Positions 1 to 5,023 of a DNA stretch of 5,174 nucleotides are shown here, piece by piece; position 1 is the stretch's first letter, and each line of letters starts with the position of its first letter. The notes under the pieces were generated by a model, which ran no database searches, was not told the origin of the DNA, and saw only the letters and a list, made by a program, of their open reading frames with translations. Where the stretch lies: positions 1 to 5,174 of the forward strand of contig JAHZEF010000160.1 in NCBI GenBank assembly GCA_019422005.1, in the 5' to 3' direction. Source of the DNA: Clostridiales bacterium (GTDB taxonomy: Bacteria > Bacillota > Clostridia > Oscillospirales > Oscillospiraceae). Made by a program: the position numbers and the translations under genes.

Positions 1-579
1 CTCCTGTGAGATGGTCGCGGAAAACAGCCCCATATTGACCCTGTTTTTGATCCGGTCCAGGATCCCGGTCACGTCTTTGAAAAACCCCATGTCCAGCATC
101 CGGTCCGCTTCGTCCAGCACCACGGTTTTGACCCGGTCCAGGCGCAGGTTTTTGTGGCGGTAATGATCCATCAGCCGTCCCGGCGTAGCCACCACAATCT
201 GCGGGTTCTTCTTCAGCGCCTTGATCTGCGTGTCGATTTTCTGGCCGCCGTAAACCACCGCGACACGGATATTTTTACAGTAGGCCAGCAGGCCCCGCAG
301 TTCGTCGCAGATCTGGATCGCCAGTTCCCGGGTCGGGGCCAGAATCAGCCCCTGCAAATCGCTGCTGTCCGCATCGATATGCTCGATCATCGGGATTCCA
401 AAGGCAAAGGTTTTTCCCGTGCCGGTGGGAGCCTTGGCAATCACGTCCTTCCACTGCAGCAGCGGCGGGATCGCCTCCGCCTGGACGCGGGTGGGATAGC
501 CGTACCCTTTTTTCTCCAGCGCCATCAATATTTCCTCGGACAGGCCCAGGTCCTGAAAGCTGAGATTTGTTGTATCCAT
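1..579 (-). CDS. DEAD-box ATP-dependent RNA helicase, N-terminal 193 residues (3' end outside window)
   Basis: ATP-dependent RNA unwinding enzyme of superfamily 2, acting in the cytoplasm on structured RNA (ribosome assembly, mRNA turnover or cold adaptation in this family). I translated the reverse strand from the ATG at 579. All expected motifs of RecA domain 1 are present in order: a Q motif with Phe8 and Gln33 (YPTRVQ), motif I APTGTGKT at 50-57, Ia APTREL at 81-86, GG at 111-112, Ib TPGR at 132-135, motif II DEAD at 156-159 and motif III SAT at 187-189. The frame is open to the window edge, so RecA domain 2 and any C-terminal tail are missing and the subfamily (CshA, CshB, DbpA or RhlE type) cannot be assigned. 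The start is supported by GAGG at 585-588, 5 nt upstream, and by a strong promoter giving a leader of about 30 nt. The gene is divergent from thyA. Identification as a DEAD-box helicase is near certain. Confidence 0.96.
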   Translation of the reverse strand, partial: MDTTNLSFQDLGLSEEILMALEKKGYGYPTRVQAEAIPPLLQWKDVIAKAPTGTGKTFAFGIPMIEHIDADSSDLQGLILAPTRELAIQICDELRGLLAYCKNIRVAVVYGGQKIDTQIKALKKNPQIVVATPGRLMDHYRHKNLRLDRVKTVVLDEADRMLDMGFFKDVTGILDRIKNRVNMGLFSATISQE

Positions 580-616
580 AGCGTCCTCAATTCCTTAAGT
601 ATTCATAAAACACTTT

Positions 617-645
617 ATTATACCAATTTTTTTGAAATCATGCAA
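617..645 (-). promoter_or_regulatory. Sigma-A promoter of the DEAD-box helicase gene
   Basis: On the minus strand there is a -35 box TTGCAT (640-645), a 17-nt spacer, and a perfect -10 box TATAAT (617-622). TGG directly precedes it, making an extended -10 (TGGTATAAT). The expected start point is near 610, giving a leader of about 30 nt before the ATG at 579. This is a strong vegetative-type promoter by consensus match. The leader is too short for a riboswitch or a long cold-shock leader. Confidence 0.85.
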
Positions 646-806
646 CATCCACAGTGCAGCTCCCTGCCTGATTCCGGAAACGGGAACCGTTCTGCAGCCC
701 ATTCCTTCCCATACAGGCTCCGCCGGCCCGGAGCGCACGCCCCATCCCCGGCGGCCTGCCGCCCTCCATCCCCCGGGCCTCCCCGGCCCTGCCGGCTGCG
801 CGGCCA

Positions 807-836
807 TTGAGGGAATCTTCTGCAGATCTTTATAAA
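807..836 (+). promoter_or_regulatory. Possible second, upstream promoter toward thyA (weak)
   Basis: TTGAGG (807-812) is followed, after an 18-nt spacer, by TATAAA (831-836) on the plus strand. This is a fair but imperfect sigma-A match. If active, it would give thyA a leader of about 150 nt containing the GCCGG/CCGGC stem at 840-856. A match of this quality can arise by chance, so it is only a candidate. Confidence 0.25.
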
Positions 837-921
837 ACCGCCGGCATGCATCCGGCCAATCCGCATGTTCCGAAGACAATTCTCCCGTCCTTTTTGCTGA
901 GCATTCTGTTTGAAATTCCAG

Positions 922-950
922 TTTCCCTTTTAAACTGTCTATGGTATAAT
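922..950 (+). promoter_or_regulatory. Extended -10 promoter of the thyA-folA-ROK operon
   Basis: A perfect TATAAT at 945-950 is preceded by TGG (942-944), making an extended -10 identical to that of the divergent helicase promoter. At the proper 17-nt distance the -35 position (922-927, TTTCCC) is a poor match, so recognition would depend on the extended -10. The predicted start is near 957, about 35 nt before the thyA ATG. Confidence 0.75.
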
Positions 951-991
951 AGCTACGAAACTTCAACACTGTCCCGACAGGAGGCATCCCC

Positions 992-1822
992 ATGAGCAGA
1001 GCCGATGAGCTATACCTGCAGACCTGCCGCCAGATCCTGGATCACGGCGTCTGGGATACGGACCGGGAGGTCCGTCCCCACTGGGCCGACGGCACGCCGG
1101 CCCATACCGTCAAAACCTTCGGCGTGGTGAACCGGTATAACCTGGCGGAGGAATTCCCCATTATGACCATGCGCCGGACCGCGTTCCGGTCCTGCATCGA
1201 CGAACTGCTCTGGATCTGGCAGAAAAAATCCAACCGCGTCGCCGAGCTCAACAGCCATGTTTGGGACTCCTGGACGGACGCCGAGGGCACCATCGGCAAG
1301 GCCTACGGCTATCAGCTGGGCATCAAGCACCAGTACCCGGAGGGTATGTTCGACCAGGTGGACCGGGTCCTCTACGACCTGAAGCACAATCCCAACAGCC
1401 GCCGGATTCTCACCAACCTTTACAACTTTGAAGACCTGCATGCCATGGGGCTCTATCCCTGCGCCTATTCCATGACCTTCAATGTCTCCGGCCGGACGCT
1501 GAACACCATCCTGAACCAGCGTTCTCAGGATATGCTGGCCGCCAACAACTGGAACGTGGTCCAGTATGCGGTGCTGGTGCACATGATGGCGCAGGTATCC
1601 GGCCTGCAGGCCGGGGAACTGGTTCATGTCATCGCCGACTGCCATATTTACGACCGCCATGTCCCGCTGGTGGAAGAGCTGCTGCGCAATCCCACCTTCG
1701 ATGCGCCTGCATTCCGGATCGACCCCGCGGTGGACAATTTCTATGATTTCACGGTGGACAGCTTCTCCCTGGAAAACTACCAATACGCCGCCTTTGATCA
1801 CAAAATCCCCGTGGCGATTTAG
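992..1822 (+). CDS. thyA: Thymidylate synthase (ThyA type)
   Basis: Cytosolic homodimeric enzyme (EC 2.1.1.45) that methylates dUMP to dTMP using 5,10-methylene-tetrahydrofolate, releasing dihydrofolate. The product is 276 residues, close to the 279 of B. subtilis ThyA. Visible active-site elements are the phosphate-binding Arg28; Glu71 in DELLW with Trp91 and Trp94; the Arg137-Arg138 pair contributed by the partner subunit; catalytic Cys157 in YPCAYS; Q-R-S-Q-D at 176-180; Asn188; and His218-Tyr220 in DCHIYDRH. The C-terminal PVAI matches E. coli ThyA. Ala158 replaces the His that follows the catalytic Cys in E. coli, but the phi3T/B. subtilis branch also lacks that His, as I recall those sequences. 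DGTPAHT, ELLWIWQ.KSN and DFYDFT also place it in that branch. The ATG is supported by a perfect AGGAGG (979-984) at 7-nt spacing. It is the first gene of the operon, and folA begins 11 nt after its stop. Confidence 0.97.
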   Translation: MSRADELYLQTCRQILDHGVWDTDREVRPHWADGTPAHTVKTFGVVNRYNLAEEFPIMTMRRTAFRSCIDELLWIWQKKSNRVAELNSHVWDSWTDAEGTIGKAYGYQLGIKHQYPEGMFDQVDRVLYDLKHNPNSRRILTNLYNFEDLHAMGLYPCAYSMTFNVSGRTLNTILNQRSQDMLAANNWNVVQYAVLVHMMAQVSGLQAGELVHVIADCHIYDRHVPLVEELLRNPTFDAPAFRIDPAVDNFYDFTVDSFSLENYQYAAFDHKIPVAI

Positions 1823-1826
1823 GGGG
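1821..1826 (+). promoter_or_regulatory. folA ribosome-binding site overlapping the thyA stop codon
   Basis: AGGGGG begins inside the TAG stop codon of thyA (1820-1822) and sits 7 nt before the folA ATG at 1834. A ribosome finishing thyA would cover this site, which favours translational coupling of the two genes and fixes the folA start. Confidence 0.75.
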
Positions 1827-1833
1827 TTCTGCC

Positions 1834-2337
1834 ATGAATTGTATTGTCAATGTCTGCGAGGACTGGGGGATCGGGCTGAACGGCCGCCTGTTGGCCGCCA
1901 TCCCTGCCGATCTGCAGCGCTTCCGCCAACTGACCACAGGGAAAACCGTGATCCTGGGACGGAAAACGCTGGCCACCTTTCCCGGCGGAAAGCCCTTGAA
2001 AAACCGCAGCAATTTTGTATTGTCCTCCAATCCGGCTCTGACGCTTCCCGGTGCAGAGGTATTTTCCTCTCTGCCCGCGCTGCTGGCGCGGTGCCGCCAG
2101 CTGCCGGCGGACGACCTGTGCGTCATCGGCGGCGCCAGCGTCTATGAAGCGCTGCTGCCGTACTGCCGGGAAGCGCTGGTAACCAAAACCCTGTGCAGGC
2201 CTCCGGCCGACCGCTTTTTCCCGGATCTGGACGCATTGCCCGGCTGGTCCGTCTCCCATACGTCGGAAATTCTGGAGGACGGCGGTTTCCGGTTTCAGTA
2301 TATAGACTATCGCAACAACTCGCCCCTGCCCCTTTGA
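1834..2337 (+). CDS. folA: Dihydrofolate reductase
   Basis: Cytosolic NADPH-dependent enzyme (EC 1.5.1.3) that reduces dihydrofolate to tetrahydrofolate, regenerating the cofactor oxidised by the adjacent thymidylate synthase; it is the classical trimethoprim target. At 167 residues it has the usual single-domain length. Family landmarks are WGIG at 11-14; the acidic catalytic Asp26 in IPADLQRF, matching E. coli Asp27; GRKT at 42-45 in the NADPH-binding segment; Arg58 after PLKN, matching the folate-glutamate-binding Arg57 of E. coli; IGGASVY at 98-104, the glycine pair plus nucleotide-binding helix start; and a FFPD motif near 128-131, matching the E. coli HFPD segment. It lies 11 nt after thyA with its ribosome-binding site overlapping the thyA stop, so it is almost certainly co-transcribed. 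From sequence alone it could be the housekeeping enzyme or a somewhat drug-tolerant variant; nothing visible favours the latter. Confidence 0.96.
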   Translation: MNCIVNVCEDWGIGLNGRLLAAIPADLQRFRQLTTGKTVILGRKTLATFPGGKPLKNRSNFVLSSNPALTLPGAEVFSSLPALLARCRQLPADDLCVIGGASVYEALLPYCREALVTKTLCRPPADRFFPDLDALPGWSVSHTSEILEDGGFRFQYIDYRNNSPLPL

Positions 2338-2377
2338 CTGCAGCGGGCAGAAATTCCCAACGGGAGGTTCCCCTGCA

Positions 2378-3550
2378 ATGAAAAAGTCCGGTCTGAATCT
2401 GGTGGGCGTCAAGGAATTCAACCGCTCCCTGATTCTGCAAAACCTCTGCACCGGCCACAATATGACGCGGTATCAGCTCGCCAAGAGCGCGCATCTCTCT
2501 TCCATGACCGTAACCAATCTGACCTCGGAGCTGCTGGCGATGAACGTCATCGTCGAAGAAGAGTCCCCCGACGATAAGAAGGGCGTGGGCCGCAGCCCGA
2601 AAATCCTGGTGCTTTCTCCGGACTCTCCGGTTGCGCTGGGCATCTGGATCTCCAAGGATTTTATCTACGGCACCGTGTCGGACATGGCGATGAACCAGTT
2701 GTATTCCAAGCGCATCCTGTTCGAGGCCGAGGAAACAGAGCACACCATTCTCTCCAAGCTGGCCGGCGTCGTTTCCGACCTGACCGCCTTTACCTCCCGG
2801 CGTATTCTGGGGCTTGGAATTGCGGTCATCGGCGTCATCGATGTGGTCGGCGGCGGTATCCGGTACGTGACGGATTTCCACAACATCCAGTCGCTGCCGC
2901 TGCGCCCTTATCTGGAAACGCTGTATCAGTTCCCGATTTATGTCGCCAACGACATGCAGGCCTCCGGCCTGGCGGAGCTGTACTTCGGCCATGGCCGGGA
3001 GGAAGATAATTTTCTCTACGTCGGCATTGACAACGGCATTGGTTCCGCCGTGGTCACCAACCGCCAGCTGCTGAAAAACTCGGTGGACTCCTGCGGGGAG
3101 TTCGGCCACATGACCATCGACTACAACGGGCCCAGGTGCACCTGCGGCAGCCGCGGCTGCCTGGAACTCTACGCCAGCGCCACCAACATCCTCAGCCAGA
3201 TCAATGAGGAATGTTCCACCCAGTTCGAATCCTTCTCGGAGGCCATGGAATTTTGCCGCGTTTCCTCCAGAGCCTACTCTGTGCTGTACAACTGTTCCAA
3301 GCAGCTGACCTATGCGCTGAACAGCTTCATCAATATCATCGACATCTCCACCATTATTTTCGGCCATGCCGGGTGCCATTTTCCCGATGAGATCGTGTCC
3401 TCCATGGAAGCCACGCTCAACAAAATCAGCGTTTTGAAAAATTCCCGCCAATTCCGCTTTCTGCGCTCCACCTTCGGCGAGCGCGCGCCGCTGTACGGCG
3501 CGGTCTGCCTGGTGCTGGAGCAGTTGTTCAACGGGACCCTGAGCCTGTAA
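2378..3550 (+). CDS. ROK-family transcriptional regulator (NagC/XylR-like)
   Basis: Predicted DNA-binding regulator of the ROK (repressor, ORF, kinase) family, 390 residues, the normal length for the regulator branch. An N-terminal winged helix-turn-helix spans about 12-80. Its recognition region is near 30-52 (YQLAKSAHLSSMTVTNL), followed by the wing (GVGRSPKILVL). The C-terminal sugar-kinase-fold domain holds Asn191-Asp192, a glycine-rich loop IDNGIGSAVV at 217-226, and EFGH with His244. The zinc motif has Cys254, Cys256 and Cys261, followed by Glu263. In the family, His244 and the three Cys bind zinc, while Glu263, His244 and Asn191 contact sugar, so ligand binding looks intact. The N-terminal HTH argues for a regulator rather than a kinase. 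The start has GGGAGG (2362-2367) at 10-nt spacing. It lies 40 nt after folA with no clear internal promoter, so it is probably the third operon gene, ending at the 3550-3578 terminator. No sugar transport or catabolic gene is in view; inducer and targets are unknown. Confidence 0.92.
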   Translation: MKKSGLNLVGVKEFNRSLILQNLCTGHNMTRYQLAKSAHLSSMTVTNLTSELLAMNVIVEEESPDDKKGVGRSPKILVLSPDSPVALGIWISKDFIYGTVSDMAMNQLYSKRILFEAEETEHTILSKLAGVVSDLTAFTSRRILGLGIAVIGVIDVVGGGIRYVTDFHNIQSLPLRPYLETLYQFPIYVANDMQASGLAELYFGHGREEDNFLYVGIDNGIGSAVVTNRQLLKNSVDSCGEFGHMTIDYNGPRCTCGSRGCLELYASATNILSQINEECSTQFESFSEAMEFCRVSSRAYSVLYNCSKQLTYALNSFINIIDISTIIFGHAGCHFPDEIVSSMEATLNKISVLKNSRQFRFLRSTFGERAPLYGAVCLVLEQLFNGTLSL

Positions 3551-3578
3551 AAAAGCAGCCGCTGTGCGGCTGCTTTTT
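3550..3578. terminator. Bidirectional intrinsic terminator between convergent operons
   Basis: An 8-bp perfect GC-rich stem, GCAGCCGC (3555-3562) / GCGGCTGC (3566-3573), closes a TGT loop. It is followed by TTTTT (3574-3578) on the plus strand. A6 at 3549-3554 gives TTTTTT on the minus strand, so the hairpin should stop transcription from both sides: the thyA-folA-ROK operon on plus and the GNAT-PHP operon on minus. The ROK stop codon (3548-3550) abuts the stem. Confidence 0.93.
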
Positions 3579-3598
3579 GCGCGCCCCCTGCCCTGCAG

Positions 3599-3644
3599 GC
3601 GGGCGTTTCGGATTCCGGCCGCCCGCGCACCAGGCCCGGGTGCG
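3599..3644 (-). other. Two adjacent GC-rich hairpins in the 3' UTR of the PHP gene
   Basis: Between the PHP stop (3655) and the terminator lies a 75-bp stretch that is almost all G and C. It contains a perfect 7-bp stem GCGGGCG (3599-3605) / CGCCCGC (3620-3626) and a perfect 6-bp stem CGCACC (3626-3631) / GGTGCG (3639-3644). Neither has a T-run, so these are not standard terminators themselves. In the minus-strand transcript they would form structure just upstream of the true terminator, possibly protecting the mRNA 3' end. The pairing is directly visible; a role is inference. Confidence 0.4.
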
Positions 3645-3654
3645 GCGCCCTGCG

Positions 3655-4476
3655 TTAAAAATCGCTGTCCAGCGGCACCTCCTGCCAGCCGCCGGGCGTC
3701 AGAGTACGGCATGTCCGGAACCCGCAGGAGGCCGCCAGCGCCTCCGCTTCCGGGAAATAGGCGCACAGGGTATCTGCGCTGTGGCTGTCGCTGGACAGGA
3801 CAATGGCCCCGCCGAATTCATGAACCGCCTGCAGCAGCCGCCTGGACGGGTACGGAACGCTCCGGTATCCCCGGCTCATGGCCCCCGTATTGATTTCAAA
3901 CACGCCGTTCTGCCGGCACAGATGCTCTATGGCCTCCAGCGCCGGCTTCCAGTAGCGCGGATCCTCTTCCTCAAAAAACCGTCCGTGCTCGTTGAATTTG
4001 GCAACCAGATCAAAGTGTCCGATCACATCACAGCCGGTCCTCTCCTGCACACAGGCCATTTGGGCAAAATATGCCGCCGTCAGCCGGTAAATGTCGCCGC
4101 CGAACGCGGTGTCCACCGCCTCCTGCAGCAGCGCAGGATCCGCATCCACGCTGAAATACCGTCCGCCCGCCAGCACGCAATGGGCCGAACCGATGGTGAA
4201 ATCCCGCGGAAACTGGGGACGGCCGCCATGGTAATCGTCCTCCACGCCCAGATAGATCTCCAGCCTGCCCGCATACCGCTCCCGGGCCGCCAGCACATCC
4301 GCAAGATATTGCTCCGTCCCGGCCTGCGACATGCAATAGCTGTCATCGTAGGCTGTATAGGAATGGCCGGAAAAACCCAGCGCCCGCATTCCCAGGGAGA
4401 CGGCGGCCTGCACCATTTCCTCCACCGTGTGGCTTCCGTCGCAGTACCTGGTATGGGTATGAAAATTACTCCGCAT
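3655..4476 (-). CDS. PHP-domain phosphatase, histidinol-phosphatase (HisJ/HisK) family
   Basis: Predicted cytosolic metal-dependent phosphoesterase with a PHP-type barrel, 273 residues, close to B. subtilis HisJ (268). The family reaction is L-histidinol phosphate to histidinol (EC 3.1.3.15), the penultimate stage of histidine synthesis. Metal-binding motifs run in order: HTH at 6-8 with Asp13, His38 (FSGH), Glu79 (LGVED), His99 (GSAHC), His154-Asp156 (GHFD), Glu194-Asn196 (FEINTG) and Asp230-His232 (SSDSH). All are intact, so it should be active. The start is set by GGAGG (4482-4486), 5 nt before the ATG, and by the HTHT motif lying at the very N-terminus as in homologues. The same frame is open upstream to about 4827, but that translation is a shadow of the acetyltransferase gene. 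The start lies inside the end of the GNAT gene (11-bp overlap), implying translational coupling. No other his gene is visible, so the substrate could be another phosphorylated metabolite. Confidence 0.9.
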   Translation of the reverse strand: MRSNFHTHTRYCDGSHTVEEMVQAAVSLGMRALGFSGHSYTAYDDSYCMSQAGTEQYLADVLAARERYAGRLEIYLGVEDDYHGGRPQFPRDFTIGSAHCVLAGGRYFSVDADPALLQEAVDTAFGGDIYRLTAAYFAQMACVQERTGCDVIGHFDLVAKFNEHGRFFEEEDPRYWKPALEAIEHLCRQNGVFEINTGAMSRGYRSVPYPSRRLLQAVHEFGGAIVLSSDSHSADTLCAYFPEAEALAASCGFRTCRTLTPGGWQEVPLDSDF

Positions 4477-4966
4477 TGCAGCCTCCCCCATCCGCCATGT
4501 CCAGAAGCGTCTGTCCGGCCAGGCGATACGTCGTCCATTCCTCCATCGGAACGGCGCCCAGGGACCGGTAAAACGCAATGCTCGGCCGGTTCCAGTCCAA
4601 ACAGCACCATTCCAGCCTCCCGCAGCCCCGTTCCAGCGCGATCTGCGCCAGCCTCCGCAGAAGCCCCGTTCCGCAGCCGCGGCCGCGGCATTCAGGGAGG
4701 ACAAACAAATCCTCCAGGTAGAGCCCCGCTCTGCCCAGGAACGTGGAGAAGTTATGAAAAAACAGCGCCATCCCCACGGGCTTCCCGCCGGATTCCGCCA
4801 GCAGCACCTCGGCTTTCCGCTGTTCAAAGAGCCAGTGGCGCAGCAAATCCTCCGTAGCTTCCACCTGATCCTCCAGATGCTCGTATACTGCCAGCGCGCG
4901 GATAAATGTCAGAATGGCGGGCACATCCCCTTCCTCGGCGAACCGATACGTAAACTCCTGTTCCAT
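4466..4966 (-). CDS. GNAT-family N-acetyltransferase, spermidine/spermine (SSAT)-like
   Basis: Predicted cytosolic acetyl-CoA-dependent N-acetyltransferase of 166 residues, a single GNAT domain. The acetyl-CoA pyrophosphate-binding motif A is at 93-99 (C-R-G-R-G-C-G), after the core strand LYLEDLFV (82-89). The segment WNRPSIAFYRSLGA (125-138) holds Tyr133, in the position of the catalytic Tyr of human SSAT1. Glu85 in YLED and the pattern LYLED.FV, RG.G.G, WN.PSI.FY...GA resemble human SSAT1/SSAT2. Likely substrates are therefore small amines such as polyamines, diamines or thialysine-type amino acids, but the bacterial relatives are poorly defined. I chose the ATG at 4966 over the in-frame ATG at 4984 because AAAGGGG (4975-4981) lies 8 nt upstream of it; the upstream ATG has no comparable site. 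The gene lies 57 nt downstream of a membrane-protein gene with no promoter seen between them, and overlaps the PHP gene by 11 bp. Family is confident; substrate is inferred. Confidence 0.88.
   Translation of the reverse strand: MEQEFTYRFAEEGDVPAILTFIRALAVYEHLEDQVEATEDLLRHWLFEQRKAEVLLAESGGKPVGMALFFHNFSTFLGRAGLYLEDLFVLPECRGRGCGTGLLRRLAQIALERGCGRLEWCCLDWNRPSIAFYRSLGAVPMEEWTTYRLAGQTLLDMADGGGCNAE
4482..4486 (-). promoter_or_regulatory. PHP gene ribosome-binding site inside the GNAT coding region
   Basis: On the minus strand GGAGG, within a longer GGGGGAGG, lies 5 nt upstream of the PHP ATG (4474-4476) and within the last codons of the acetyltransferase gene. It fixes the internal start of the PHP frame and supports coupled translation. 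Confidence 0.8.
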
Positions 4967-4974
4967 GCAGGACA

Positions 4975-4981
4975 CCCCTTT
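4975..4981 (-). promoter_or_regulatory. Ribosome-binding site deciding the GNAT start
   Basis: AAAGGGG on the minus strand ends 8 nt before the ATG at 4964-4966, a good match to the Bacillota AAAGGAGG consensus. It excludes the in-frame upstream ATG at 4982-4984, which partly precedes this site and has no site of its own. Confidence 0.7.
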
Positions 4982-4992
4982 CATTGAATCCG

Positions 4993-5018
4993 GCAGCGAA
5001 GCCGAAGCTCCGCGCTGC
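4993..5018 (-). other. UUCG-capped hairpin between membrane-protein and GNAT genes
   Basis: In the minus-strand transcript, GCGGAGC and GCUUCGC pair (one G-U) across a UUCG tetraloop closed by C-G, which is a known exceptionally stable cap. After a 2-nt bulge, GCA/UGC extends the stem by 3 bp. It fills most of the 57-nt gap between the membrane-protein stop (5024) and the GNAT start (4966). No T-run follows, so it is not a canonical terminator; it may be a partial terminator, a processing site or an mRNA stabiliser. Confidence 0.5.
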
Positions 5019-5023
5019 TTCCC

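Larger units (their letters stand above)
580..991. other. Gene-free divergent intergenic region with a GC-rich core
   Basis: This 412-bp stretch separates the divergent helicase and thyA genes. Its two flanks hold the promoters and are AT-rich. The core, about 690-805, is almost entirely G and C. I see no credible gene in it: the open frames on both strands lack a convincing ribosome-binding site, give low-complexity Arg/Gly/Pro/Ala-rich translations, and run across the promoters. The core contains several potential stems. CCGCCGG (720-726) pairs with CCGGCGG (748-754), while GGCGG (750-754) can instead pair with CCGCC (759-763). A short CCG-GAAA-CGG hairpin lies at 674-683, and GCCGG/CCGGC at 840-856. 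No stem is followed by a T-run, and no T-box or tetrahydrofolate riboswitch signature is recognisable. Confidence 0.6.

Noticed and set aside
154..810. A 218-residue plus-strand frame opposite the helicase
   Set aside because: It is antisense to a gene with every DEAD-box motif intact and continues through the helicase promoter; it resembles no family I know.
900..991. A tetrahydrofolate riboswitch or T-box controlling thyA-folA
   Set aside because: The leader from the main promoter is only about 35 nt, and no conserved core of either element can be recognised in 646-991.
595..993. A 132-residue minus-strand open frame across the intergenic region, with a nested 82-residue frame (618-866) and plus-strand frames such as 807-995
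   Set aside because: They run over the helicase and thyA promoters and the thyA ribosome-binding site, lack good ribosome-binding sites, and give low-complexity Gly/Arg/Pro translations typical of GC-rich non-coding DNA.
1834..2337. A mobile trimethoprim-resistance dfr gene
   Set aside because: No integron attC site, IS element or repeat flanks it; it is embedded in an operon with thyA and matches its neighbours in base composition by eye.
2123..3766. A 547-residue minus-strand open frame opposite the ROK gene
   Set aside because: It is a mirror-frame artefact of GC-rich codons: it covers folA, ROK, the terminator and the PHP 3' end, has no ribosome-binding site, and its translation is low-complexity. 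The ROK protein on the other strand has intact family motifs.
3655..4827. A single fused protein with the PHP domain preceded by a 117-residue extension
   Set aside because: The extension is the GNAT gene read in another frame (Trp/Arg-rich, no family resemblance). The ATG at 4476 has a strong ribosome-binding site and places HTHT at the N-terminus as expected for PHP enzymes.
3577..4857. A 426-residue plus-strand open frame opposite the PHP and GNAT genes
   Set aside because: It is antisense to two well-supported genes, starts inside terminator-distal GC-rich DNA without a ribosome-binding site, and has an Arg/Pro-rich translation without recognisable domains.
4967..4984. A longer GNAT product starting at the ATG at 4984
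   Set aside because: It has no ribosome-binding site, while AAAGGGG sits 8 nt before the ATG at 4966, and homologues begin close to that residue.
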